Of a DNA stretch of 64,000 nt, positions 31,739 to 40,018 are shown one piece after another (position 1 is the stretch's first letter; each line of letters opens with the position of its first letter). Under the pieces are notes generated by a model. The model had not been told where the DNA came from, ran no database searches, and saw only the letters and a program-made list of their open reading frames with translations. Source of the stretch: Streptomyces sp. HmicA12. Its GTDB lineage: Bacteria > Actinomycetota > Actinomycetes > Streptomycetales > Streptomycetaceae. The position numbers and the translations under genes are program-made. The stretch covers positions 55,149-119,148 of the forward strand of contig NZ_KB891803.1 in the NCBI RefSeq assembly GCF_000373565.1, in the 5' to 3' direction.

Positions 31739-33361
31739 TCACGCGGTCGCGGAGTCCGCCGCCACCGAGCGCGCCCAGCGATAGTCCGCCTTGCCGCTCG
31801 GCGAGCGCTGGATGTGGTCCGTCACGACCAGCTGGCGCGGGATCTTGTACCCGGCGAGGTGCGTGCGGCAATGGGTCTGGATAGCGTCCAGGTCCAGCGA
31901 GGAGGCACCGGAACGGAGTTGGACGACCGCCGCCACATGGTTGCCCCACTTGGGGTCGGGGACCCCCGCGACCAGCGCGTCGTAGATGTCGGGGTGCGAC
32001 TTGAGGGCCTGCTCGACCTCCTCCGGGTAGACCTTCTCGCCGCCCGTGTTGATGCACTGCGAGCCGCGGCCCAACACCGTGACGATGCCCTCGTCGTCGA
32101 CCGTCGCCATGTCGCCGAGCAGCACCCAGCGCTCGTCGCCCCTCCGGAAGAACGTCTCGGCCGTCTTCTCGGGGTCGTTGTAGTAGCCGAGCGGGACATG
32201 GCCGCGCTGAGCGAGCCGCCCGATCTCTCCGACGGCCACCGGTTCGTACGTCGCCGGATCCACCACCTGCGTACGGGCGTTGACCCGCAGCCGGAACCCC
32301 TGGCCGGCGCCGGAGCCGTCGGTCGCGGTGCCGTTGAAGCCGGACTCGGACGAGCCGAAGTTGTTGAGCAGCATCGCGTTCGGCACCAGCGCCTGGAACT
32401 GGGCACGCACCGTGTCCGACATGATCGCCCCGGACGACGAGACGCTGAACAGCGCCGAGCAGTCGGTGCCCTTCAGCGGACCGTTCAGCGCGTCGATGAG
32501 CGGACGCAGCATCGCGTCGCCCACCAGGGACACGCTCGTCACCTTCTCCTTCTCGATGGTGCGCAGCACCTCCTCCGGGACGAACTTGCGGTGCACGACG
32601 ATGCGTTGACCGAAGTTGAAGCCGATGAAGGCCGTGAGCGTGGACGTGCCGTGCATCAGCGGGGGAGTGGGGAAGAACGTGATGCCGTCCCCGCCCGCCG
32701 CCACCCGCTCGGCCAGCTCCTCGGGCCGCGACACCGGCTCACCGGTCGGCGCTCCGCCGCCGAGTCCCGCGAAGAACAGGTCCTCCTGGCGCCACATCAC
32801 ACCCTTCGGCATGCCCGTCGTGCCACCGGTGTAGATGATGAACTGGTCGTCCGCCGAGCGCGCCGCGAACCCGCGTTCCGGCGACCCCTTCGCCTCCGCC
32901 TCCGCGAAGTCGACCGCCTTGAGCGGCGGCGCCTCGGGGTCCGGAGTGCCCACCCGCACCAGATGCCGCAGCTTCTCCGTCCGCGGCTGCGCCGCCGCCA
33001 CCCGCTCGGTGAACTCGGCGTCGAAGACCAGGGCGGCCAGGTCCGCGTCCCGGTAGAGGTAGATCAACTCCTCTTCCACGTAACGGTAGTTGACGTTGAC
33101 CGGCACGACCCGTGCCTTGAGGCAGCCGAGCACGGTCTGCAGGTACTCGATGCCGTTGTAGAGGTGCAGCCCCAGGTGTTCGCCGGGCCGCAGCCCGCTG
33201 TCGATCAGATGGTGTGCGATGCGGTTGGCTGCCGCGTCCAGCTGCGCGTACGTCAGCCTGCGTTCCGCACCCGTGCCCGGGTGGTCGACATGGACGAGCG
33301 CCTCGCGGTCCGGGACCACGTCGACGACCGACTCGAACAGGTCGGCAAGGTTGTACTCCAC
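31739..33361 (-). CDS. FadD19-like acyl-CoA synthetase (sterol side-chain CoA-ligase type)
   Basis: The 540-residue ANL ligase has the P-loop YTGGTTGMPKGVMWRQEDLF (177-196). The MPKGVMWR form with a following F-rich stretch is typical of the FadD17/FadD19 branch, which in mycobacteria activates cholesterol side-chain acids. An FGSSESG A5 motif, GDMA hinge and SPSGKADYRWA end complete the enzyme. The GTG at 33361 with AGGAGG just upstream is chosen over an ATG at 33385. It is divergent from an enoyl-CoA-hydratase gene with an operator-like palindrome between. Function as a sterol- or isoprenoid-acid ligase is inferred from resemblance and neighbours. Confidence 0.85.
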   Translation of the reverse strand: MEYNLADLFESVVDVVPDREALVHVDHPGTGAERRLTYAQLDAAANRIAHHLIDSGLRPGEHLGLHLYNGIEYLQTVLGCLKARVVPVNVNYRYVEEELIYLYRDADLAALVFDAEFTERVAAAQPRTEKLRHLVRVGTPDPEAPPLKAVDFAEAEAKGSPERGFAARSADDQFIIYTGGTTGMPKGVMWRQEDLFFAGLGGGAPTGEPVSRPEELAERVAAGGDGITFFPTPPLMHGTSTLTAFIGFNFGQRIVVHRKFVPEEVLRTIEKEKVTSVSLVGDAMLRPLIDALNGPLKGTDCSALFSVSSSGAIMSDTVRAQFQALVPNAMLLNNFGSSESGFNGTATDGSGAGQGFRLRVNARTQVVDPATYEPVAVGEIGRLAQRGHVPLGYYNDPEKTAETFFRRGDERWVLLGDMATVDDEGIVTVLGRGSQCINTGGEKVYPEEVEQALKSHPDIYDALVAGVPDPKWGNHVAAVVQLRSGASSLDLDAIQTHCRTHLAGYKIPRQLVVTDHIQRSPSGKADYRWARSVAADSATA

Positions 33362-33446
33362 CGCTCCTCCTGACCCTGGCCGCATCTCGTGTGGCCGTCA
33401 TCAGAGCAGAACGGACAACAAGGCGGAAGGGGCCCCGCACAAGAAA

Positions 33447-33463
33447 TCTGACTGACTGTCAGA
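33447..33463. promoter_or_regulatory. TCTGAC-n5-GTCAGA operator-like palindrome (copy 2)
   Basis: A 17-bp palindrome with 6-bp arms lies between the divergent FadD19-like and enoyl-CoA-hydratase genes. Sequence from 2 bp before to 4 bp after it matches the copy at 18726 except for the six central bases. It is placed to control both divergent units. Confidence 0.65.
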
Positions 33464-33535
33464 AAACTCTTGAACTGGCAGGTCCCCTCCTGCAACCTGT
33501 TCCAGGTCCGAGCTCCGGCCGACTGGAGGACACCC

Positions 33536-34336
33536 ATGGGTGGGACCGAACATCTCGACGTGCGACGCGAAGGCGCGACGCTCGTCCTCACGCTCAACCG
33601 GCCCGAGGCGAAGAACGCGCTCTCGCTGCCGATGCTGGTGGGCCTGTACGACGGCTGGATCGAGGCCGACGCCGACGACACGGTCCGCTCGATCGTGCTC
33701 ACCGGCGCGGGAGGCTCCTTCTGCGCCGGCATGGACCTCAAGGCCCTCGCCGGCAAGGGCATGGAGGGCGAGCAGTACCGCGACCGCCTCAAGGCAGACC
33801 CCGATCTGCACTGGAAGGCGATGCTGCGCCACCACCGGCCGCGCAAACCGGTGATCGCCGCCGTCGAGGGCTACTGCGTGGCCGGCGGCACCGAGATCCT
33901 CCAGGGCACGGACATCCGGGTGGCGGGGGAGTCGGCCACGTTCGGCCTCTTCGAGGTCAAGCGCGGCCTGTTCCCCATCGGCGGCTCGACGGTCCGCCTG
34001 CCGCGCCAGGTGCCCCGCACCCACGCCCTGGAGATGCTGCTCACCGGGCGCCCGTACCCCGCGCCCGAGGCGGCCGCGATCGGTCTCGTCGGACGCGTCG
34101 TGCCGGACGGCACCGCGCTCGACGCGGCCCTGGAGATCGCCGAACAGATCAACGCGTGCGGGCCATTGGCCGTGGAGGCTGTCAAGGCGTCGGTCTACGA
34201 GACCGCCGAGATGGCCGAATCGGACGGTCTCGCCGCTGAGTTGAAGCGCGGCTGGCCGATCTTCGACACCGCCGACGCGAAGGAGGGGGCCCGAGCCTTC
34301 GCCGAGAAGCGTCCGGCACGGTTCCGCCGAGAGTGA
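33536..34336 (+). CDS. Enoyl-CoA hydratase (crotonase family, EchA type)
   Basis: The 266-residue crotonase has the NRPEAKNALS start, oxyanion-hole segments FCAGMDL (62-68) and VAGGTE (115-120), and a FGLFEVKRGLFPIGG region with Glu140 near the expected acid position. GGAGG lies 6 bases before the ATG; the open frame further upstream (to 33470) has no ribosome site. It should hydrate 2-enoyl-CoA in beta-oxidation. Its pairing with a FadD19-like ligase mirrors the fadD19-echA19 pair of Mycobacterium tuberculosis. A dispersed repeat separates it from the DUF35-Ltp operon downstream. Confidence 0.9.
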   Translation: MGGTEHLDVRREGATLVLTLNRPEAKNALSLPMLVGLYDGWIEADADDTVRSIVLTGAGGSFCAGMDLKALAGKGMEGEQYRDRLKADPDLHWKAMLRHHRPRKPVIAAVEGYCVAGGTEILQGTDIRVAGESATFGLFEVKRGLFPIGGSTVRLPRQVPRTHALEMLLTGRPYPAPEAAAIGLVGRVVPDGTALDAALEIAEQINACGPLAVEAVKASVYETAEMAESDGLAAELKRGWPIFDTADAKEGARAFAEKRPARFRRE

Positions 34337-34344
34337 CGCCGCTC

Positions 34345-34423
34345 GCGTCTGCCGGGTGCGCTTGATTCGCGGCTGCGGGCCGGTGGGGCGACCAGCAACC
34401 CACACACCGCACCCGGCAGACGC
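34345..34423. repeat. Second copy of the dispersed GC-rich intergenic repeat
   Basis: 16-bp exact inverted arms lie at 34345-34360 and 34408-34423, with a 47-bp loop. The loop contains GCGGGCCGGTGGGGC (34375-34389), identical in sequence and offset to the copy at 19923. This copy lacks the 30-bp inner arms. Confidence 0.8.
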
Positions 34424-34463
34424 ACCCCGAAGAAGACCCCACCCGTACGTCACAGGAGGCCAG

Positions 34464-35429
34464 ATGACAACCGCGTCCCAACCGGAGGTACTCCGCGCAC
34501 CGTTGGTCGTGGAGTTCCCCTTCACCCGCTCCCTCGGCCCCGTCCAGTCCGCGTTCCTGACCGGCCTGCGCCACCGCACCGTCCTAGGCGTGAGGACCAC
34601 CGACGGCAGGACCCTGGTCCCGCCCGTCGAGTACGACCCGGTCACCGCCGACGAGATCCGCGACCTGGTCGAGGTCGCCCCCACCGGAACCGTCACCACC
34701 TGGGCCTGGAACCCCGAGGCACGCCGCGGTCAGCCCCTCGACACCCCGTTCGCCTGGGTCCTGGTGCAACTCGACGGCGCCGACACCGCGCTTCTCCACG
34801 CCCTCGACGTCCCCGGCCCGGACGCCGTGCACAGCGGTATGCGTGTCCGCGTCCGCTGGGCCGCGGAACGCGAGGGCGCCATCACGGACATCGCCTGCTT
34901 CGAGCCGTACGACAGCGAGCCGGACGAGGCTCAACCGGCCCCGCACGACGGTCGGTTCGACGAGGAGGCGGTCACCGGAATCGTCGCCCACGCCCGCCTC
35001 GACTACACCTACAGTCCGGGCGGCGCCCAGAGCCGGTACATCAACGCCCTCGCCGACAACCGCACCGTCGGCGAACGCTGCCCCTCCTGTCACAAGGTCT
35101 ATGTGCCGCCCCGCGGCGCCTGCCCCACCTGCGGCGTCGCCACCACCGACCAGGTCGAGGTCGGCCCGGCCGGCACCGTCACCACGTACTGCATCGTCAA
35201 CGTCAAGGCCAAGAACCTCGACATCGAACTGCCCTACGTCTACGCCCACATCGCGCTCGACGGCGCCGACCTCGCCCTGCACGGACGCATCGCGGGCATC
35301 CCCTACGACCAGGTCCGCATGGGCCTGCGCGTCGAACCCGTGTGGACCGAGGGCGGGCGCTACCCGGACCACTACCGGCCGACCGGCGAACCCGACGCCG
35401 ACTACGACACGTACAAGGAGCTGATCTAG
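34464..35429 (+). CDS. Double OB-fold protein with zinc ribbon (DUF35 family, Rv3521-like)
   Basis: The 321-residue protein holds two DUF35-like halves. The N-terminal OB-like half (about 10-150) lacks cysteines in a ribbon. The C-terminal half (175-321) has a four-cysteine zinc ribbon (CPSC at 206-209, CPTC at 220-223) followed by an acyl-CoA-binding-type OB fold. DUF35 proteins pair with thiolase-fold partners and stabilise them, as in the ChsH2-Ltp2 retro-aldolase of cholesterol side-chain breakdown. AGGAGG lies 4 bases before the ATG. The next gene starts at the base after this stop, so the protein very probably works with the Ltp proteins encoded next. Confidence 0.85.
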   Translation: MTTASQPEVLRAPLVVEFPFTRSLGPVQSAFLTGLRHRTVLGVRTTDGRTLVPPVEYDPVTADEIRDLVEVAPTGTVTTWAWNPEARRGQPLDTPFAWVLVQLDGADTALLHALDVPGPDAVHSGMRVRVRWAAEREGAITDIACFEPYDSEPDEAQPAPHDGRFDEEAVTGIVAHARLDYTYSPGGAQSRYINALADNRTVGERCPSCHKVYVPPRGACPTCGVATTDQVEVGPAGTVTTYCIVNVKAKNLDIELPYVYAHIALDGADLALHGRIAGIPYDQVRMGLRVEPVWTEGGRYPDHYRPTGEPDADYDTYKELI

Positions 35430-36494
35430 ATGCGGCCGCCGATCCGGGACATCGCCGTCGTCGCCTTCGGGCAGAGCGACCATCTGCGGACCACCGACGA
35501 GATGTCGGAGGTGGAGATGCTCATGCCCGTGCTGCACGAGGTGCTCGCCTCCACCGGCCTGAAGACCGCCGACATCGGCTTCACCTGCTCCGGCTCCTCC
35601 GACTACCTCGCCGGCCGCGCCTTCTCCTTCACGATGGCGCTCGACGGAGTGGGCGCCTGGCCGCCGATCTCCGAGTCGCACGTCGAGATGGACGGCGCGT
35701 GGGCCCTGTACGAGGCGTGGACCAAGCTGCTGACCGGCGAGGCCGACACCGCGCTCGTCTACTCGTACGGGAAGTCGTCGCCCGGCAGCGTCCGTGACGT
35801 GCTGACCCGCCAGCTCGACCCCTACTACGTGGCGCCGCTCTGGCCCGACTCCGTGGCCCTCGCCGCCCTGCAGGCGCAGGCCCTCATCGACGCGGGCGAG
35901 ACCGACGAGCCCGCGCTCGCCGGGGTCGCCGCCCGCAGCCGCGGAGCCGCCGCGGGCAATCCGCACGCGCAGCTGCGCGGCGCCGATGTGCCGCACGGCG
36001 ATTACGTCGTAAATCCGCTGCGCACCGGCGACTGCCCGCCCATCGGCGACGGCGCCGCCGCCGTGATCCTCGCCGCCGGGGACCGGGCCCGCGAACTGTG
36101 CGAGCGGCCCGCCTGGATCCGCGGCATCGACCACCGCATCGAGGCGCACAGCCTCGGCGTGCGCGACCTCACCGACTCGCCCTCGACGCGGCTCGCCGCC
36201 GAGAACGCCGGAGCCTTCGAACAGCTGGTGGACACCGCCGAGTTGCACGCCCCGTTCACCTCGCAGGAGGTCGTGCTGCGCAAGGCGCTGCGGCTCGGCG
36301 ACGACGTGAGCGTCAACCCGTCCGGCGGCGCCCTCGCCGCCAACCCGGTCATGGCCGCCGGCCTCATCCGCATCGGCGAGGCCGCCGCCCGCATCCACCG
36401 CGGCGAGTCCCGCCGCGCGCTGGGCCACGCCACCTCGGGGCCCTGCCTCCAGCAGAACCTGGTCGCCGTACTCGAAGGGGAGGACCAGCGATGA
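35430..36494 (+). CDS. Thiolase-fold lipid-transfer protein (Ltp4-like)
   Basis: The 354-residue protein has the thiolase/SCP-x fold pattern (VVAFGQSDH start, DGAAAVILAAGDRA, SVNPSGGALAANPVMAAGLIRIGEAA and a GHATSGPC end). At the place of the nucleophilic cysteine it reads SHVEMDGAWALYEAW, so it cannot act as a normal acyl-transferring thiolase. Ltp-type relatives act as retro-aldolases on steroid or isoprenoid side chains when bound to a DUF35 partner. The start directly abuts the DUF35 stop and its end overlaps the next Ltp-like gene as ATGA, so the three are made together. Confidence 0.85.
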   Translation: MRPPIRDIAVVAFGQSDHLRTTDEMSEVEMLMPVLHEVLASTGLKTADIGFTCSGSSDYLAGRAFSFTMALDGVGAWPPISESHVEMDGAWALYEAWTKLLTGEADTALVYSYGKSSPGSVRDVLTRQLDPYYVAPLWPDSVALAALQAQALIDAGETDEPALAGVAARSRGAAAGNPHAQLRGADVPHGDYVVNPLRTGDCPPIGDGAAAVILAAGDRARELCERPAWIRGIDHRIEAHSLGVRDLTDSPSTRLAAENAGAFEQLVDTAELHAPFTSQEVVLRKALRLGDDVSVNPSGGALAANPVMAAGLIRIGEAAARIHRGESRRALGHATSGPCLQQNLVAVLEGEDQR

Positions 36495-37666
36495 GCACCA
36501 CGTCCAAGGAGCCCGTGGCCGTCGTCGGCATCGGCCAGACCAAACACGTCGCCGCCCGCCGGGACGTCTCGATCGCCGGTCTCGTCCGGGAGGCCGCCCA
36601 ACGCGCCCTCGCCGACGCCGAGTTGACGTGGGCCGACATCGACGCCGTGGTCATCGGCAAGGCGCCCGACTTCTTCGAGGGCGTCATGATGCCGGAGCTG
36701 TACCTCGCCGACGCCCTCGGCGCCGTCGGCAAGCCGATGCTGCGCGTACACACCGCGGGCTCCGTCGGCGGCTCCACCGCGCTGGTCGCCTCGAACCTGA
36801 TCGCCGGCCGCGTCCACGGCACGGTCCTCACCCTCGCCTTCGAAAAACAGTCGGAATCCAACGCGATGTGGGGGCTCTCGCTGCCCGTCCCGTTCCAGCA
36901 GCCCCTGCTCGCCGGGGCCGGTGGGTTCTTCGCCCCGCACGTGCGCGCGTACATGCGACGCACCGGCGCGCCCGACGGCGTCGGCTCCCTCGTCGCGTAC
37001 AAGGACCGCCGCAACGCGCTCAAGAACCCGTACGCCCATCTCCACGAGCACGACATCACCCTGGAGAAGGTCCAGGCCTCGCCCATGCTCTGGGACCCGA
37101 TCCGCTACTCCGAGACCTGCCCGTCCTCCGACGGCGCCTGCGCCATGATCCTCACGGACCGGGCGGGCGCGGCCCGTTCGCCGAAGCCGCCCGCCTGGAT
37201 GCTCGGCGGCGCCATGCGCAGCGAGCCGACGCTCTTCGCGGGCAAGGACTTCGTGTCGCCGCAGGCCGGCAAGGACTGCGCCGCCGACGTGTACCGGCAG
37301 GCCGGGATCGCCGACCCGCGCCGGGAGATCGACGCCGTCGAGATGTACGTGCCCTTCTCCTGGTACGAGCCCATGTGGCTGGAGAACCTGGGGTTCGCCG
37401 ACGAGGGCGAGGGGTGGAAGCTCACCGAATCAGGCGTCACGGAACTCGACGGGGACCTCCCCGTCAACATGTCGGGCGGTGTCCTGTCCACCAATCCGAT
37501 CGGCGCCTCGGGCATGATCCGCTTCGCCGAAGCCGCCCTCCAGGTACGGGGCCAGGCCGGAGAACACCAGGTGGACGGCGCGCGGAAGGTGCTCGGGCAC
37601 GCCTACGGCGGCGGCTCGCAGTTCTTCTCGATGTGGCTCGTCGGCTCCGAGCCTCCGACAGGATGA
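36491..37666 (+). CDS. Thiolase-fold lipid-transfer protein (Ltp3-like)
   Basis: The 391-residue protein begins at an ATG overlapping the upstream stop. Family motifs are VAVVGIGQTKH, ETCPSSDGACAMIL, EMYVPFSWYE and NMSGGVLSTNPIGASGMIRFAEAALQV, with a GHAYGGGSQFFSMW end. The nucleophile region reads HTAGSVGGSTAL, again without cysteine. With the previous two genes it makes a DUF35/Ltp/Ltp set in the same order as Rv3521-Rv3522-Rv3523 of M. tuberculosis. Aldol cleavage of a 3-hydroxyacyl-CoA made by the EchA-like hydratase would be a coherent next step; this is inference. Confidence 0.85.
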   Translation: MSTTSKEPVAVVGIGQTKHVAARRDVSIAGLVREAAQRALADAELTWADIDAVVIGKAPDFFEGVMMPELYLADALGAVGKPMLRVHTAGSVGGSTALVASNLIAGRVHGTVLTLAFEKQSESNAMWGLSLPVPFQQPLLAGAGGFFAPHVRAYMRRTGAPDGVGSLVAYKDRRNALKNPYAHLHEHDITLEKVQASPMLWDPIRYSETCPSSDGACAMILTDRAGAARSPKPPAWMLGGAMRSEPTLFAGKDFVSPQAGKDCAADVYRQAGIADPRREIDAVEMYVPFSWYEPMWLENLGFADEGEGWKLTESGVTELDGDLPVNMSGGVLSTNPIGASGMIRFAEAALQVRGQAGEHQVDGARKVLGHAYGGGSQFFSMWLVGSEPPTG

Positions 37667-37750
37667 CCTTCGGTGGCCGTCGCGGCCTGTGCTCGGCACC
37701 GGCCGATCGCTAGGCTGACGCACGGACGACGAACCGGGAGGAGCACGGAC

Positions 37751-37993
37751 GTGGCCGAGAGCACCATCGACCAGCACCCGCTCGCGGGATGGGACAAGCC
37801 GGACCTGGATCTGAGCAGCGCGGACTGGCGCTCCAGCAGTAGGGGCCTCGGCGATGTCCAGATCGCCTTCGTCGAGGGCTTCATCGCGATGCGCAACAGC
37901 GGCAGTCCGCAGAGTCCGTCGCTGATCTTCACTCCGGCCGAGTGGGGAGCGTTCGTGCTCGGGGCCCGTGAGGGCGAGTTCGATCTGACCTAG
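37751..37993 (+). CDS. DUF397 domain protein
   Basis: The 80-residue protein follows the DUF397 pattern: ADWRSSSRG, VEGFIAMRNSGSPQSPSLIFTPAEWGAFVLGAREGEF. A GTG start follows GGGAGGAG. In Streptomyces these proteins usually stand beside an XRE-type helix-turn-helix partner (as with BldB/WhiJ-type sets); none is adjacent here. A possible -10 (TAGGCT at 37711-37716) lies 34 bp before the start. The function of DUF397 alone is unknown. Confidence 0.85.
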   Translation: MAESTIDQHPLAGWDKPDLDLSSADWRSSSRGLGDVQIAFVEGFIAMRNSGSPQSPSLIFTPAEWGAFVLGAREGEFDLT

Positions 37994-38188
37994 CCGTACG
38001 GGCGGCCGCACCGGCGGGGAGGCCCGGGGAGCCGTGGCCGAACACGGCGAATTTCCCGCCCCGTTTCCGACACGTGACCTTCGGCCCTGTCCTGTGGCTC
38101 TTGTGTGCGCGAGCCTGGCCACGAGAACACAGGAACAGCCGGTCAACGAGGGCACGGCCAGCGTGCCCGGTGTCGGAGGCGATCAGCC

Positions 38189-39076
38189 ATGAGTACGCGC
38201 GAGCCGCAGAACCTTCCCGTCGTCGTCGCGGTCGACGGATCCGACGACAGCCGACGGGCCCTGGACTGGGCCCTCGCGGAAGCCGTCCGGCGCGGCGCCG
38301 GCCTGCGCGTCGTGCATGTACGGCAGTACGCCCCCTTCCTCCAGCCCACGGTCCTCGTGGCCGGGCCGGAGGACTCCGCGGCCGACCCCGTCATCGAGGA
38401 GGTCCGCAAGGAGCTCGAAGGGCGCGACGATCTGCCGCCCCTCGAGTTCATCAGCCACGAGGGCGTGCCCGCCGCGGTGCTGCCCGAACGGGGTGACGAG
38501 GCCCAGCTCCTCGTCCTCGGCTCGCGCGGCCGCGGCGGCTTCACCAGCCTGCTCCTCGGCTCGAACGGGGTGGCGGTCGCACGCGACGCCGGCTGCCCGG
38601 TGGTCGTCGTACGGGGCCAGGAGGCCGCACCGGACCGTGTCGTGGTCGGGCTGCGGGTGGACGACCCCGACGAGGCGACGCTCGACTTCGCGTTCGCCCA
38701 CGCGGCACGGGCGGGAGCGCCGCTGCGCGTCGTCGCCGCGTACCCCTGGCCGGTGCTCGCCTGGTCCGCGTACGGCGACTTCACACCGGCCGTCCAGGAC
38801 CAGGAGGCCGTGGAGCGCGAGACCCTGGATCTGGCCCGGCGGACCATCGCGTCGCTGCTCGACTCTCACCCTGAAGTCGAGGTCGAGGTTCTCGCGGCGC
38901 CGGGCGACGCGGCCGGCCTGCTCGTCGAGAACTCCCAGGACGCCGCCCTGGTCGTCGTCGGCCGTCACCGCCGCCGCCTCACCCGCCCCGCGCCGATGCT
39001 CGGCTCGGTGACCCATGCCGTGCTGCTGCACGCGCAGAGCCCGGTCGCCGTGGTGCCGCCCGCCCCGGCGGAGTAG
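38189..39076 (+). CDS. Tandem universal stress protein
   Basis: The 295-residue protein has two Usp domains. The first (10-145) has VVVAVDGSDDSRRALDWAL and the ATP-binding LGSRGRGGFTSLLLGS. The second (150-290) has VVVGRHRRRLTRPAPMLGSVTH, a weaker form of the same site. GGAGG lies 9 bases before the ATG; upstream in-frame starts lack such a site. Its stop is 4 bp from the end of the convergent leucine-rich-repeat gene. Usp proteins bind ATP in stress and dormancy responses; no specific partner is seen. Confidence 0.9.
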   Translation: MSTREPQNLPVVVAVDGSDDSRRALDWALAEAVRRGAGLRVVHVRQYAPFLQPTVLVAGPEDSAADPVIEEVRKELEGRDDLPPLEFISHEGVPAAVLPERGDEAQLLVLGSRGRGGFTSLLLGSNGVAVARDAGCPVVVVRGQEAAPDRVVVGLRVDDPDEATLDFAFAHAARAGAPLRVVAAYPWPVLAWSAYGDFTPAVQDQEAVERETLDLARRTIASLLDSHPEVEVEVLAAPGDAAGLLVENSQDAALVVVGRHRRRLTRPAPMLGSVTHAVLLHAQSPVAVVPPAPAE

Positions 39077-39080
39077 ACAC

Positions 39081-39800
39081 CTAGAGCAGGACCACGCACC
39101 CCCGCCCGGTCAGCTCGGCCAGCAGGCCGGGCGCCGGGCGTACGTCGTTCCAGCGCAGGTCGAGCTTCTCCAGATCCGGCAACTCGGCCACCCACCACGG
39201 CACTTCGGTGAGGCGATTGCCGCGCAGGTCGAGACGGCGCAGCCGGGGCAGACCGCGCAGCGCCCCGGGGACGACCGTCAGCGCGTTCTCGCGCAGTTCC
39301 ACTTCGCGCAGCTCGCGCAGGCCCCGTACGGAATCGGGGAGCCCGGTGAGGCGATTGCCGCGCAGCCACAGCTCACGCAGCTCGGTGAGGCGGCCGACGG
39401 AGTCGGGCAGCTCGGTGAGCCGGTTGTGCTGAGCTCGCAGCTCCACAAGGCCGGTCATCGCGCCGAGCGCCGCGGGCAGCGCGGTCAGGCGGTTCTCGCC
39501 GACGTTCAGATACCCGAGCCGGGTCAGCGCGCCGAGGGTGTCGGGCAGTTCGGTCAGCCGGTTGTCGTGCAGATACAGGTACCGGGTCAGCCCCGTGAGC
39601 GCGCCGATCTCCGGCGGCACCTCGGTGAACCGGTTGTGGCCGAGGTCGAGGGTGTGCAGGGCGGTGAGCGTGCCGATGCGGGCGGGCAGCCGCGTGAGAC
39701 GGTTGTCGCACAGGAGCAGCACCTCCACGGCGGGGTGCCGCCACACCTCGTCCGGTACGTCGTCCAGGCCCGCCCGCCAGTAGTTGAGGGTGCTGGTCAC
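39081..39800 (-). CDS. Leucine-rich-repeat protein (23-residue bacterial type)
   Basis: About eight repeats of the form LxxLxLxxNxLTxLPxxxGxLTx run from residue 28 to near the end. There is no signal peptide or membrane span, so the protein is cytosolic and likely mediates protein-protein contact. The GTG at 39800 has GGAGG upstream; a GTG at 39824 adds eight residues but lacks a ribosome site. Such short LRR proteins occur singly in Streptomyces genomes; no partner was identified. Confidence 0.85.
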   Translation of the reverse strand: MTSTLNYWRAGLDDVPDEVWRHPAVEVLLLCDNRLTRLPARIGTLTALHTLDLGHNRFTEVPPEIGALTGLTRYLYLHDNRLTELPDTLGALTRLGYLNVGENRLTALPAALGAMTGLVELRAQHNRLTELPDSVGRLTELRELWLRGNRLTGLPDSVRGLRELREVELRENALTVVPGALRGLPRLRRLDLRGNRLTEVPWWVAELPDLEKLDLRWNDVRPAPGLLAELTGRGCVVLL

Positions 39801-40018
39801 GGCCGCCTCCGCCTCTGATCCCACCGTCCGCGCCGTCGGTTCATCGTGAACCTATCGGCAGGTGCCGGGTGGCACGAAAAGACCTGCTCGAACATGCGCT
39901 CCAACTCTCGTCAGAACGACTCCACTTGAAGCCCGACGGCGTACGCTGAGGCCCCTGGAACCCGTGGCGTGTACCGGCTCCCCGCGCTGGTCACACCCGC
40001 CGTGGGAGGGGGTGCGTC

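Noticed and set aside
31814..33373. 519-codon plus-strand frame antisense to the FadD19-like gene
   Set aside because: The product is arginine-rich and without domain character; the minus-strand ligase has every expected motif.
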